A stretch of DNA of 64,000 nt, from assembly GCA_016869735.1 (NCBI GenBank), contig VGDL01000009.1, positions 1 through 64,000 on the forward strand. The letters run 5' to 3'. Position 1 is the stretch's first letter. The number at the start of each line of letters is the position of its first letter. The stretch comes from Alphaproteobacteria bacterium. GTDB lineage: Bacteria > Pseudomonadota > Alphaproteobacteria > Acetobacterales > Acetobacteraceae. A model generated the notes under the pieces. It saw only the letters and a program-made list of their open reading frames with translations, searched no databases and was not told the DNA's origin. Positions 17,425-24,785 of the stretch are shown here, in pieces. Both the position numbers and the translations under genes were made by a program.

Positions 17425-18651
17425 ATGCTGCCTGATTTCCACGCCACCGCCGCTGCCCTGGGTGCCCTTCCACGCGAAAGGGTGCATGGCCGCGTCAATG
17501 CTATCACGGGGCTCACCATCACGCTGGAAGGCTTCGGCCATTTGGCCGCCATTGGGGATCGGGTCGCGATCACCCCGCCCACCGGCGCGCCCGTCATGGC
17601 GGAAATCGCAGGGTTTCGCGATGGCAAGGCACAGGCGATTGCGCTTGGGCCGCTCACGGGCCTGACCGCCGGCATGCGGGCCACGCTCGCGCCACGCCCT
17701 GCCTTGCCGGTTTCCGATGCCTGGCTTGGGCGCGTGCTGGACCCGATGGGCAGGCCGCTGGATGGCGGGCCCGTGCCGGCACCAGGCGCTGTCCAGCGCC
17801 CAACCCATGCGCCGGCGCCGGCGGCGGGGCAGCGTTCCCGCCTTGGGGTGCGGCTGCCGCTTGGCGTGCGTGTGCTTGATCTTTTCACCCCGGTCAGGCG
17901 CGGGCAAAGGTTTGGGCTTTTCGCGGCTTCCGGCGTTGGCAAATCCACCTTGATGGCCATGCTGGCGGGTGGTCTGGCTGCGGATGTGATTGTCTTTGCG
18001 CTGGTCGGCGAACGCGGGCGCGAATTGCGCGAATTCATTGAAGATGATTTGGGGCCTGAAGGATTGGCGCGCAGCGTTGTGGTTTGCGCCACATCCGATA
18101 GCGCCGCGCCGCTGCGCCGCGAAGCGGCCTATGCCGCCATGACAGTGGCCGAACATTTCCGTGATCAGGGCATGCAGGTTCTGCTGCTGATGGATAGTGT
18201 CACGCGCTTTGCCTTGGCGCTGCGTGAAATTGGCCTCGCGGTTGGGGAACCACCGGCCACGCGCGGTTATCCGCCTTCGGTCTTTACCGAATTGCCGCGC
18301 TTGCTGGAACGCGCCGGGCCAGGGCCGGATAATGCGCCTGGCGCCATCACCGCGCTTTTCACCGTGCTGGTGGAAGGCGATGACCATGATGAACCCGTGG
18401 CCGATGCGGTGCGCGGCATTCTGGATGGGCATGTGGTTTTGGACCGCGCGATTGCCGAGGCCGGGCGCTACCCGCCGGTGGATGTGTTGCGCTCAGTCTC
18501 CCGCAGCATGCCTGGCGTTTTGGCTGAACAGGAATGGGAATTGGTGGCGGAAGCCAAGCGCCTGCTTGCCACCTATAATGAGGTGAAGGATCTGGTGCGG
18601 CTTGGCGCCTATCGCACCGGCAAAATGACCCGGAAGCGGATGCGGCGGTGA
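17425..18651 (+). CDS. fliI: Flagellum-specific ATPase FliI, C-terminus shifted by one missing base
   Basis: The 408-residue frame is the ATPase that drives flagellar type III export. It shows the P-loop AASGVGKSTLMAMLAGG, VGERGRELREFIEDDLG, the Walker B region LLLMDSVTRFALALREIG and ATRGYPPSVFTELPRLLERAG. After YRTGK the frame ends in TRKRMRR. Adding one A to the AAAA at 18622-18625 restores a further 38 residues (NDPEADAAVKLAPRIEAVLR...) ending at 18755, giving the normal length of about 443. No other flagellar gene is near, so FliI acts with parts encoded elsewhere. F1 beta and Rho are ruled out by the FliI-type motifs. Confidence 0.88.
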   Translation: MLPDFHATAAALGALPRERVHGRVNAITGLTITLEGFGHLAAIGDRVAITPPTGAPVMAEIAGFRDGKAQAIALGPLTGLTAGMRATLAPRPALPVSDAWLGRVLDPMGRPLDGGPVPAPGAVQRPTHAPAPAAGQRSRLGVRLPLGVRVLDLFTPVRRGQRFGLFAASGVGKSTLMAMLAGGLAADVIVFALVGERGRELREFIEDDLGPEGLARSVVVCATSDSAAPLRREAAYAAMTVAEHFRDQGMQVLLLMDSVTRFALALREIGLAVGEPPATRGYPPSVFTELPRLLERAGPGPDNAPGAITALFTVLVEGDDHDEPVADAVRGILDGHVVLDRAIAEAGRYPPVDVLRSVSRSMPGVLAEQEWELVAEAKRLLATYNEVKDLVRLGAYRTGKMTRKRMRR

Positions 18652-18783
18652 AGCTGGCGCCGCGCATCGAAGCGGTGCTCCGCCAACGCAAGGGTGAGAT
18701 TTCACCCGTTGAGCAATCCTTCGCCGCCCTGGCTGAAGCGATAGACGGGGCTTGAGTCTCTTCCGACGCCTCGACCCGTTTCG

Positions 18784-19473
18784 GTGAATGTGCCAAAGGG
18801 TCTCGCGGTGCGGCGCAGGGGGCATTGGGTGACCAACGAGGGTTTCTATCGGCTGGAACTGGCCTTGCGCCGGGCCATGCCCGAATCCTTCAAGAAATTC
18901 TGGCGGCTTGGGCGGCTTGCGGTGCAGGCGGTGCCGGCCTCAGCGCCGCAGATTCCGCAGGCGCAGCTTGAAGGCTGCCAATTGCTCACCAATCGCTATG
19001 AAATGCTCCGCCGCCTGCCGCAAGGTGGCGTGGTCGCGGAAATTGGCACCTATCAGGGTAGTTTCGCCCGCTGCATATTGGATGCCATGGCGCCAGCGCG
19101 CCTGCATCTGGCCGATATCACCTTCAGCCTTTGCCGCGCCGATGTGCTGGCCGATCCGCGTGTGGAACGGCATGAGGGTTTGTCGGTTCCCTTTCTGCAA
19201 TCCTGTGCTGATGCCAGCTTCGATATGATCTATGTGGATGCTGATCATGGTCACGAAGCGGTGCGCGCCGATGCCTTGGCCGCCGCGCCCAAGGTGAAGC
19301 CCGGCGGCTATCTAGTTTTCAATGATTTCGCGCGCATTGTCCGCCCGGGCTTTGGTGTGCTTGGCGTGCATCAGGCGGTCTGCGAATTCGCGGTCAGCAG
19401 CGGTTGGCCGGTCGCATTTTTCTGCCTGGAGAGTGAAGCGCTTTACGATATCGCGCTGCGCCGTCCGGCGTAA
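18784..19473 (+). CDS. Class I SAM-dependent methyltransferase
   Basis: A 229-residue protein with a Rossmann-type methyltransferase core. GGVVAEIGTYQGSFARCIL is the SAM-binding motif I, LADITF the acidic end of strand 2, and FDMIYVDADHGHEAVRADALAAAPKVKPGGYLVFNDF resembles the Methyltransf_24 group that acts on sugars or small molecules. The first 60 residues are basic and not assigned. The start is GTG at 18784 (a second GTG at 18790 is equally possible), and no good ribosome site is visible. It follows fliI by about 30 bases (restored end). The substrate is unknown. Confidence 0.8.
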   Translation: MNVPKGLAVRRRGHWVTNEGFYRLELALRRAMPESFKKFWRLGRLAVQAVPASAPQIPQAQLEGCQLLTNRYEMLRRLPQGGVVAEIGTYQGSFARCILDAMAPARLHLADITFSLCRADVLADPRVERHEGLSVPFLQSCADASFDMIYVDADHGHEAVRADALAAAPKVKPGGYLVFNDFARIVRPGFGVLGVHQAVCEFAVSSGWPVAFFCLESEALYDIALRRPA

Positions 19474-19482
19474 TTCACGGCA

Positions 19483-20499
19483 TTACTTCTCACAGCGAAT
19501 AAAAACCGTGCTTTGATGCACGCGTTCGCCGACCTCGGCCGCGCTCAATTCCGCAGGCGGGCTTTCACGCAATGTGGGTTCAGCGCCGGCGCGGCGGAGG
19601 AAGCCAATCGCCTCAGTTCCCTTCACGGCGAAATTCACATTCTGCGGAATATCGCCGGTGCGCTGCGCGATGCGCTGGGCATTGAGCTTCGATACAATCA
19701 CGCCCATCACATGGCCCTGCCGATCAAGCAAAGGCCCGCCGGAATTGCCCTGCTGCACCGGCGCGCTGATCTGAAAATGCTGTTCATTATTGGCAAGGCC
19801 CGCGAGTGCGCTGACCTCGCCGGTCGTCAGGGTTGGGCCAGCGGCAAGCAAGCCCGCCAGTGGGAAGCCATAAGTCACCACACTCTCGCCCCGGCGTACC
19901 GGATTGGCGCGAAAGGCCAGAACCGGGCCGGGATCATTCGGCACGGCCAGCAGCGCCAAATCACGCTGCACATCAACCCGCGCGGGCATGGTGGCGGGCA
20001 GGGTGCGGCCATTGGCGGTGCGGATGGTGATCGCATTGCAGCCATCAATCACGTGATGGTTCGTCAGCACGCGGTCGCGCGCCACCACAAAGCCCGTGCC
20101 GGTGGAAGCGCGCCCACGGCCTGCCTGCGGCGGCGCGCCAGGTCCGGGCGATGGCGCCGCCGTGCCGGGCGGGCGGGGCAGCGGCGTTTGCATGGCAACG
20201 ACTTTTTCCGCGCAAACATCATGGCCGCGGTTGATGACCTCCCGCCCATCGCTCAGCACCATGCGGAAATCAAAGCGGCAGCCGGCATTATCGGCCGGGC
20301 GCAGATTGAACCCGGCACCCGGCGCCAGCGGCCCGCGCGTCAACATGTTGGAACCCCAATCGGGCCGCCCGGTGCGCACGGCAAAAAGCGAATGGGCGGA
20401 TTGCTCGGTCTGATTGAGCACCCTGAAGGGCTCCGTCTGCGGCAGCGCCGGCAGGGGGGCCAAGATCAGCAGGAAGAGGGCAAGAAGCAGGGCGCGCAT
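19483..20499 (-). CDS. Secreted trypsin-like serine protease
   Basis: A 338-residue exported protein. A signal peptide (ALLLALFLLILAPLPALPQ) is followed by an N-terminal domain of about 85 residues, a Pro/Gly-rich linker, and a chymotrypsin-fold protease with His in VLTNHHVIDG (about 149), Asp in DVQRDLALL (about 180) and Ser in VQQGNSGGPLL (about 252). No PDZ domain follows, unlike DegP. It probably acts in the periplasm or outside the cell. The start is ATG at 20499, with GTG at 20502 as an alternative. It is convergent with the methyltransferase gene. Confidence 0.88.
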   Translation of the reverse strand: MRALLLALFLLILAPLPALPQTEPFRVLNQTEQSAHSLFAVRTGRPDWGSNMLTRGPLAPGAGFNLRPADNAGCRFDFRMVLSDGREVINRGHDVCAEKVVAMQTPLPRPPGTAAPSPGPGAPPQAGRGRASTGTGFVVARDRVLTNHHVIDGCNAITIRTANGRTLPATMPARVDVQRDLALLAVPNDPGPVLAFRANPVRRGESVVTYGFPLAGLLAAGPTLTTGEVSALAGLANNEQHFQISAPVQQGNSGGPLLDRQGHVMGVIVSKLNAQRIAQRTGDIPQNVNFAVKGTEAIGFLRRAGAEPTLRESPPAELSAAEVGERVHQSTVFIRCEK

Positions 20500-20661
20500 C
20501 ACACCCCCACATTCTGCATCTGGGTCGCGTTTTCAAGCCGGTCACCCGCAATCAGCGCCTTTGGGGCCATGTGTTCATCAACTCCTCTTGACCATTAGCA
20601 ATGAACTGGTGAACGGATGGTGTGAAGTTGAAGGCGCTTTAACGTCAGTCGAGGCGATATT

Positions 20662-21678
20662 TTGCTACCCGCCATTCCTGTTTTCGATCTGCGCGCGGAA
20701 GCGCTGCCATCGCTCGCGGCCATGCGTGCTGCGCCGCTCCGCACTGAAGAGCTGTGGCGTTGGGCGCGAGGGCGCTACACGCCGGCGGGGCTTGCCGTGG
20801 CCGATCGGCTTTCGCGCCATTGGCTGCGCCGCAACGCCAATCCGCTGCGTGAGGAAATTGAAGCCATAGCCGCGGCCCTGCCCGGGCCCGGCGGCCATGC
20901 GCTGAACCTTTCCTATGAATGGGGCTGCACAGCAGGGCTTGGGGCGACCGGGGCGCCCTTCATGCTGCGCGTGTTGGATTGGGAATTGCAGGGCCTTGGT
21001 GAACAGCTTTGCGTCTTTCGTCAGGCGGGCCCGGCGGGGGAATGGCTCAATCTTGGCTGGCCGGGCTTTGCCGGGGCGATCACGGCCTTGGCGCCCGGGC
21101 GGTTCTGCCTGGCGATCAATCAGCCGCCCTTTCCAGAACGCGCGCTGGCCCGTGCAGCGCGCGGCATGGGGGCGAATTTCCTTGGGCTTGCCGTGGATTG
21201 GCTGGCGGCGCGCCCGGCACGCTGGCGGCAACGCGGCCTGCCGCCCGCGCATCTGCTGCGCATGGTCTGCGATACCGCGCCGGATTACGCCACCGCGCTT
21301 GCCATGCTGCGCGAGGCAAATTTGGCAGCGGGCGCGATTTTTTCTTTGGCCGGGATCAGGCCCGGGGAAGCGGCGGTGGTTGAAAATGCCGAAACCTCCT
21401 TGGCTGTGATTGAAGCGACCCCCAACGCTGTTGCCGCGAATGCCTGGCAAGGCATCGCCAATCCTGGCGCGCCGCGCTGGCGCTATAGTGCTGAACGCCA
21501 TGCGGCCATGGCGGCGCTTTTGGCCGGGCCGGTGCCGGGCGAATTTGCCTGGCTCAGGCCCCCCATCGCGAATGAGGGGTCACGCCTGGCCGCCATGATG
21601 TGCCCCGCAACGGGGCGACTTGAATTGATCGGGATGGAGGGCGGTGCGGCAGTGACGCAGCCGCTTTACCTTGGATGA
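20662..21678 (+). CDS. Cys-nucleophile Ntn-hydrolase-like protein (NAAA/acid ceramidase or C45-like)
   Basis: A 338-residue cytoplasmic protein without a signal peptide. The stretch YEWGCTAGLGATGAPFMLRVLDWELQGLG resembles the NAAA/acid-ceramidase and penicillin V acylase group, where a Cys becomes the N-terminal nucleophile after self-cleavage and is followed by a conserved (N/V)LDW. That would place the nucleophile at Cys89, with residues 1-88 as propeptide. Such enzymes split amide bonds of N-acyl compounds. The start is TTG at 20662 with GAGG 7 bases upstream. The family call is a motif-level inference. Confidence 0.6.
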   Translation: MLPAIPVFDLRAEALPSLAAMRAAPLRTEELWRWARGRYTPAGLAVADRLSRHWLRRNANPLREEIEAIAAALPGPGGHALNLSYEWGCTAGLGATGAPFMLRVLDWELQGLGEQLCVFRQAGPAGEWLNLGWPGFAGAITALAPGRFCLAINQPPFPERALARAARGMGANFLGLAVDWLAARPARWRQRGLPPAHLLRMVCDTAPDYATALAMLREANLAAGAIFSLAGIRPGEAAVVENAETSLAVIEATPNAVAANAWQGIANPGAPRWRYSAERHAAMAALLAGPVPGEFAWLRPPIANEGSRLAAMMCPATGRLELIGMEGGAAVTQPLYLG

Positions 21679-21765
21679 GCAGGCAAAGCGCTGCGCCCCA
21701 GGCGCTGCGATGGATGAAGGCCGGAATCTGCCGCGCGATGCAGCGAAGCTGATCATCCCCTATGG

Positions 21766-21789
21766 CCTGATCCACAAAAAGGGATCAGG
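21766..21789. promoter_or_regulatory. Perfect 8-bp hairpin in the leader of the Lin0512 pair
   Basis: CCTGATCC and GGATCAGG form a perfect stem around an A-rich 8-base loop, about 30 bases before the first Lin0512 start. No T-run follows on either strand, so it is not a standard terminator. It could be an operator or an mRNA structure. Function unknown. Confidence 0.35.
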
Positions 21790-21819
21790 CTATCATCAGG
21801 TTTGGACAAGGACAGGATC

Positions 21820-22158
21820 ATGGCCCTGCAACGCATGGTGCTTGAAATTGGCATGGGCACCGATATTCGCGGCGCGGATTACACCAAGGCCGCTGTGCGG
21901 GCGCTTCGCGATGCGCTTTGGCATAATTCACTCACCATCGGTGCCGCGGTCGGCCAGGATGTGGATGCCATGCAGGTTGAAGTGCTGATCGGTGTGCCGA
22001 AGCCCGATTTGGTGGATAAGGACCAGGTGCTGGCCATTCTGCCCCATGGCAGCGGCACAGTGACGCTGGTGGAAGGTGGCCTTGAGATTGCGAATGATGA
22101 GGGCACCAATAGCACCGTGATTGCCAATTGCTGCGCCATTGTGCGGCTGGATGTGTGA
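21820..22158 (+). CDS. Lin0512 family protein, first of a tandem pair
   Basis: A 112-residue protein matching the Lin0512 family, which has no established function. Characteristic features are RMVLEIGMGTDIRGADYTKAA near the start, MQVEVLIGVPKPDLVD in the middle, and VEGGLEI with a hydrophobic C-terminus. No signal peptide or membrane segment is seen. It is clearly homologous to the next gene, 12 bases downstream, so the two arose by duplication and may form a hetero-oligomer. The start is the ATG at 21820 (MALQRM) with an AGGACAGGA ribosome site. Confidence 0.85.
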   Translation: MALQRMVLEIGMGTDIRGADYTKAAVRALRDALWHNSLTIGAAVGQDVDAMQVEVLIGVPKPDLVDKDQVLAILPHGSGTVTLVEGGLEIANDEGTNSTVIANCCAIVRLDV

Positions 22159-22170
22159 GGGAGACCGACC

Positions 22171-22512
22171 ATGGCCCTAAAACGCATCATCCTGGAAATG
22201 GGTAGCGGCAATGATCTGCATGGCGGGGATTACACCAAGGCTGCGCTGCGTGCGGTGCAGGATGCCTTGCACCATTCATCATTGGCTTTCATCCGCACGC
22301 TTGGGCTTGATATCAAGACCATGCAGGTGGAAGTGACCATTGGCGTTCAGCAGCCGGATAAGGTGGATATCGAAGCGGTGCGGAAATCGCTGCCTTACGG
22401 TGTGGTGACAGCGCGCGCGGTGAAGGGCGGCTTGGATGTTCCGGAAGAAGGCCGCCACGACAAGGCGGTGATTGCGGCGGCCGCGATTGCGGTGCGCTTC
22501 GATTTGCCGTGA
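22171..22512 (+). CDS. Lin0512 family protein, second of a tandem pair
   Basis: A 113-residue paralogue of the preceding gene with the same layout: RIILEMGSGNDLHGGDYTKAA, MQVEVTIGVQQPDKVD, a V(K/E)GGL segment and a hydrophobic end. The two copies have diverged most in the last third, which suggests different roles in one complex. Function is unknown for the family. The GAGGGAGACC ribosome site before the ATG at 22171 is good. It sits immediately upstream of the DUF35/thiolase pair on the same strand. Confidence 0.85.
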   Translation: MALKRIILEMGSGNDLHGGDYTKAALRAVQDALHHSSLAFIRTLGLDIKTMQVEVTIGVQQPDKVDIEAVRKSLPYGVVTARAVKGGLDVPEEGRHDKAVIAAAAIAVRFDLP

Positions 22513-22542
22513 AGCGGCATTCAATGGATGCGGCAGGATAGA

Positions 22543-22923
22543 ATGGAGAACGCCAAAAAATCCCCCCTCGGCATTTACAACGAACATTTGCAGCGGGGCG
22601 AACTTGCCTATCAATTCAGCCCAAGCGTGGGCAAGGCCGTATTCTACCCGCGCATCATCTGCCCTTATACGGGCAGCGAAGATTTGGAATGGCGCATTTC
22701 CCAGGGGCTGGGCACGGTGCATGCGACCACGGTGGTCCACCCCGCGCAGGGGGATGCTTACAATGTCTGCCTTGTGGATATGGATGAAGGCTACCGGCTC
22801 ATGAGCCGGGTTGAGGATATTGACCCGATGGCGGTGAAGATCGGCATGCGCGTGAAATTCCGCACGCATCAGCAGGGCTATGATGAAGCGCCTATCCCGG
22901 TTTTCACCGTGTTGGAGGGCTGA
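22543..22923 (+). CDS. DUF35 OB-fold protein with degenerate zinc ribbon
   Basis: A 126-residue acyl-CoA-associated OB-fold protein. These usually carry a four-cysteine zinc ribbon (CP.CGS.DLEW) before the OB fold. Here the segment is FYPRIICPYTGSEDLEW, which keeps one Cys but loses the others, so zinc binding is probably lost. The OB part has YNVCLVDMDEGYRLMSRV and KIGMRVKF. DUF35 proteins pair with thiolase-like partners as CoA-ester-binding subunits, and the next gene is exactly such a partner, 4 bases away. The start may be 22528 or 22543; the latter has the nearer AGGA. Confidence 0.88.
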   Translation: MENAKKSPLGIYNEHLQRGELAYQFSPSVGKAVFYPRIICPYTGSEDLEWRISQGLGTVHATTVVHPAQGDAYNVCLVDMDEGYRLMSRVEDIDPMAVKIGMRVKFRTHQQGYDEAPIPVFTVLEG

Positions 22924-22927
22924 GGCC

Positions 22928-24082
22928 ATGGCCAGCATGCAACGCGGCAGTGTTGCCATTGTGGGCGCGGCGGAATCGGATATCGGCAGCGTTGCCGCTG
23001 ATATGTCCGTGATTGATCTGATGGCGCAGGGGACAGTGCGGGCGCTGGCCGATGCGGGCCTCACGCTTGCTGATGTGGATGGGCTTTTTTGCGCGACAAC
23101 GCAGGCGCGCACCTCCGCGATGTCCTTGGCGGAGTATCTGAAAAAGCCGGATGCTTATGTGGATTCCACCATTGTTGGCGGGTCATCCTTTGAAATCCAT
23201 GTGGCACACGCGCAGGCCGCGATTGAAGCGGGGCTTTGTTCGGTTGCGGTGGTGGCTTACGGCAGCACGCAGCGTTCGGCAGGGCGGAAGAATGCGTCGC
23301 CCCGCGAATTCAACCCTTACGAGACACCCTTCAAACCCTTCATGCCTTCCAGCGCCTATGCCATGGCGGCCAATCGCCACATGCATGAATACGGCACGAC
23401 GCGGGAGCAATTGGCGGAAGTGGCCGTGGCCGCACGCAAATGGGCGCAGCTCAATCCCGTGGCCTTTGATCAAAGGCCGCTTGATATCGCGGGCGTGCTT
23501 GGCGCGAAGATGGTGTCCTATCCCTTCACCGTGCGCGATTGCTGCCTGGTGACGGATGGCGGGGGGGCGATTGTGCTGACCTCCGCCGCGCGGGCCAAGG
23601 CGCTGAAAAAGCCGCCAGTTTATGTGCTGGGCACAGGCACCAGCATTATGCATGCGAGCATTTCCAATATGCCGGATTTGACGCGGACAGGCGCGATTGC
23701 GTCAGGCACGCGGGCCTATCAGGCGGCGGGGCTTCGGCCGCAAGATATGGATATGGCCGAGCTTTATGATGCCTTCACCATCAACACCATTCTGTTCCTG
23801 GAAGATTTGGGCTTTTGCAAAAAAGGTGAGGGCGGCGGCTTTGTCGCCAATGGCCGTATCGCGCCCGGTGGTGCCTTGGCGGTGAACACCAATGGCGGGG
23901 GATTATCCTACTGCCATCCGGGCATGTATGGGCTTTATTTGTTGATTGAGGCGGTGCGGCAAATCCGCGGCGAATGCGGCGCGCGGCAGGTGCAAAAGCA
24001 CGATACCGCCATTGTGCATGGCAATGGGGGCGTGCTGTCGGCGCAAAGCACGGTGATTTTAGGCGGGGCGGGGACGGTTTAG
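22928..24082 (+). CDS. Thiolase-like (SCP-x/lipid-transfer type) protein lacking the nucleophilic cysteine
   Basis: A 384-residue thiolase-fold protein (MQRGSVAIVGAAESDIG, then ADVDGLF, AELYDAFTINT, NGGGLSYCHPG and VHGNGGVLS). At the position of the usual acyl-accepting cysteine it has Ser in VGGSSFEIHVAHAQ, and the second Cys motif near the C-terminus reads GNGG. The same pattern is known for SCP-x-like members, including Ltp2-type retro-aldolases that act as a complex with a DUF35 protein. I therefore favour CoA-ester aldol or retro-aldol chemistry over true thiolysis. The ATG at 22928 follows the DUF35 stop by 4 bases. Confidence 0.85.
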   Translation: MASMQRGSVAIVGAAESDIGSVAADMSVIDLMAQGTVRALADAGLTLADVDGLFCATTQARTSAMSLAEYLKKPDAYVDSTIVGGSSFEIHVAHAQAAIEAGLCSVAVVAYGSTQRSAGRKNASPREFNPYETPFKPFMPSSAYAMAANRHMHEYGTTREQLAEVAVAARKWAQLNPVAFDQRPLDIAGVLGAKMVSYPFTVRDCCLVTDGGGAIVLTSAARAKALKKPPVYVLGTGTSIMHASISNMPDLTRTGAIASGTRAYQAAGLRPQDMDMAELYDAFTINTILFLEDLGFCKKGEGGGFVANGRIAPGGALAVNTNGGGLSYCHPGMYGLYLLIEAVRQIRGECGARQVQKHDTAIVHGNGGVLSAQSTVILGGAGTV

Positions 24083-24207
24083 GGCGGGGCGTTCTGTCTG
24101 GGCGCCTGAACCGGGTCCCAGCGACCGCCGAGTGTGGGGGTTATTGAGGGGGGAATTGCCCAGCGGCTTTGAAAGCGCGCCGATTTCAAAGGATTTGGGG
24201 AGTAAAA

Positions 24208-24283
24208 TGGTGCCCAGAGCCGGAATCGAACCAGCGACACTGCGATTTTCAGTCGCATGCTCTACCAACTGAGCTATCTGGGC
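24208..24283 (-). tRNA. tRNA-Phe (anticodon GAA)
   Basis: The reverse strand folds into a complete 76-base cloverleaf. The acceptor stem is GCCCAGA with TCTGGGC, the D-loop contains AGTTGGTA, the anticodon stem TGCGA/TCGCA holds the loop CTGAAAA with anticodon GAA, and the T-arm carries TTCGATT. The discriminator is A and the CCA end is encoded. It stands alone between the thiolase gene and an empty 500-base region. Confidence 0.97.
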
Positions 24284-24785
24284 CCCGGCGAAAACAGGTC
24301 TTCGCCAGAACCCTTCTCCTAGCGAAGCGCCCCGGCCCTGTCCAGCCTCATATAGCCGGACGGGGGGTGCAGGCCATCTCAGGTCATTTGGAGCAGCTTT
24401 TGGGTCGGCATGGCAGGAAGGGTGGCATTGCTGCCCAGTGCGGCAGATGCTCGGGTCCAAGCCTTGCAACCTGGGGCAAACCATTCACCATATGGGGAGG
24501 CGAGTACCACGTCATGCGGTGGCCGGCAGGGCAGTTTGAAACCAAGTGGTACCGCCCGATGCCTCGGGAAATGTGGCCAAAGAAGTGTTTGGTGCTTGTT
24601 CCATAGGAGAAGAAAAACAAAAACACCTCAAAACGATGTTGGCGTGGCGCTGCCTTATTGCGTTAGGCGGTGTTCCTCCGCCACAGACAAGTTTGCGAAA
24701 GCAGCAGGTTTTCGTTAACACACTTTCTTCTCCAGGACGTTAAAAAACCTTCTATGGTCCGAACAAGCCCGCACAAAGCTGGCGC
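24284..24785. other. 500-base region without a recognisable gene, downstream side of tRNA-Phe
   Basis: This stretch is less GC-rich than the neighbouring genes, with A-rich patches near 24610 and 24745. Short ORFs exist on both strands (for example 24384..24626 reverse and 24546..24743 forward), but none has a good start site or a family I recognise. It must include the promoter of the reverse-strand tRNA-Phe and probably that of the downstream TPR gene. It may contain decayed coding sequence. Confidence 0.4.

Noticed and set aside
17425-18755. F1-ATPase beta subunit or Rho factor
   Set aside because: The P-loop AASGVGKST, the LLLMDSVTRFALALREIG segment and the TRGYPPSVFTELPRLLERAG motif are those of FliI/type III ATPases.
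20499-20570. 23-residue leader ORF (MAPKALIAGDRL...) coupled to the protease gene by TGATG
   Set aside because: A distant AGGAG and the TGATG overlap are suggestive, but the spacing is long and no family is recognised, so it is not listed as a gene.
21766-21789. Rho-independent terminator between the Ntn hydrolase gene and the Lin0512 pair
   Set aside because: The 8-bp stem is perfect, but no T-run follows on either strand.
24384-24626. 80-residue reverse-strand ORF beside tRNA-Phe
   Set aside because: It has no ribosome site and no recognisable family; retained only as a possible remnant in the region note.
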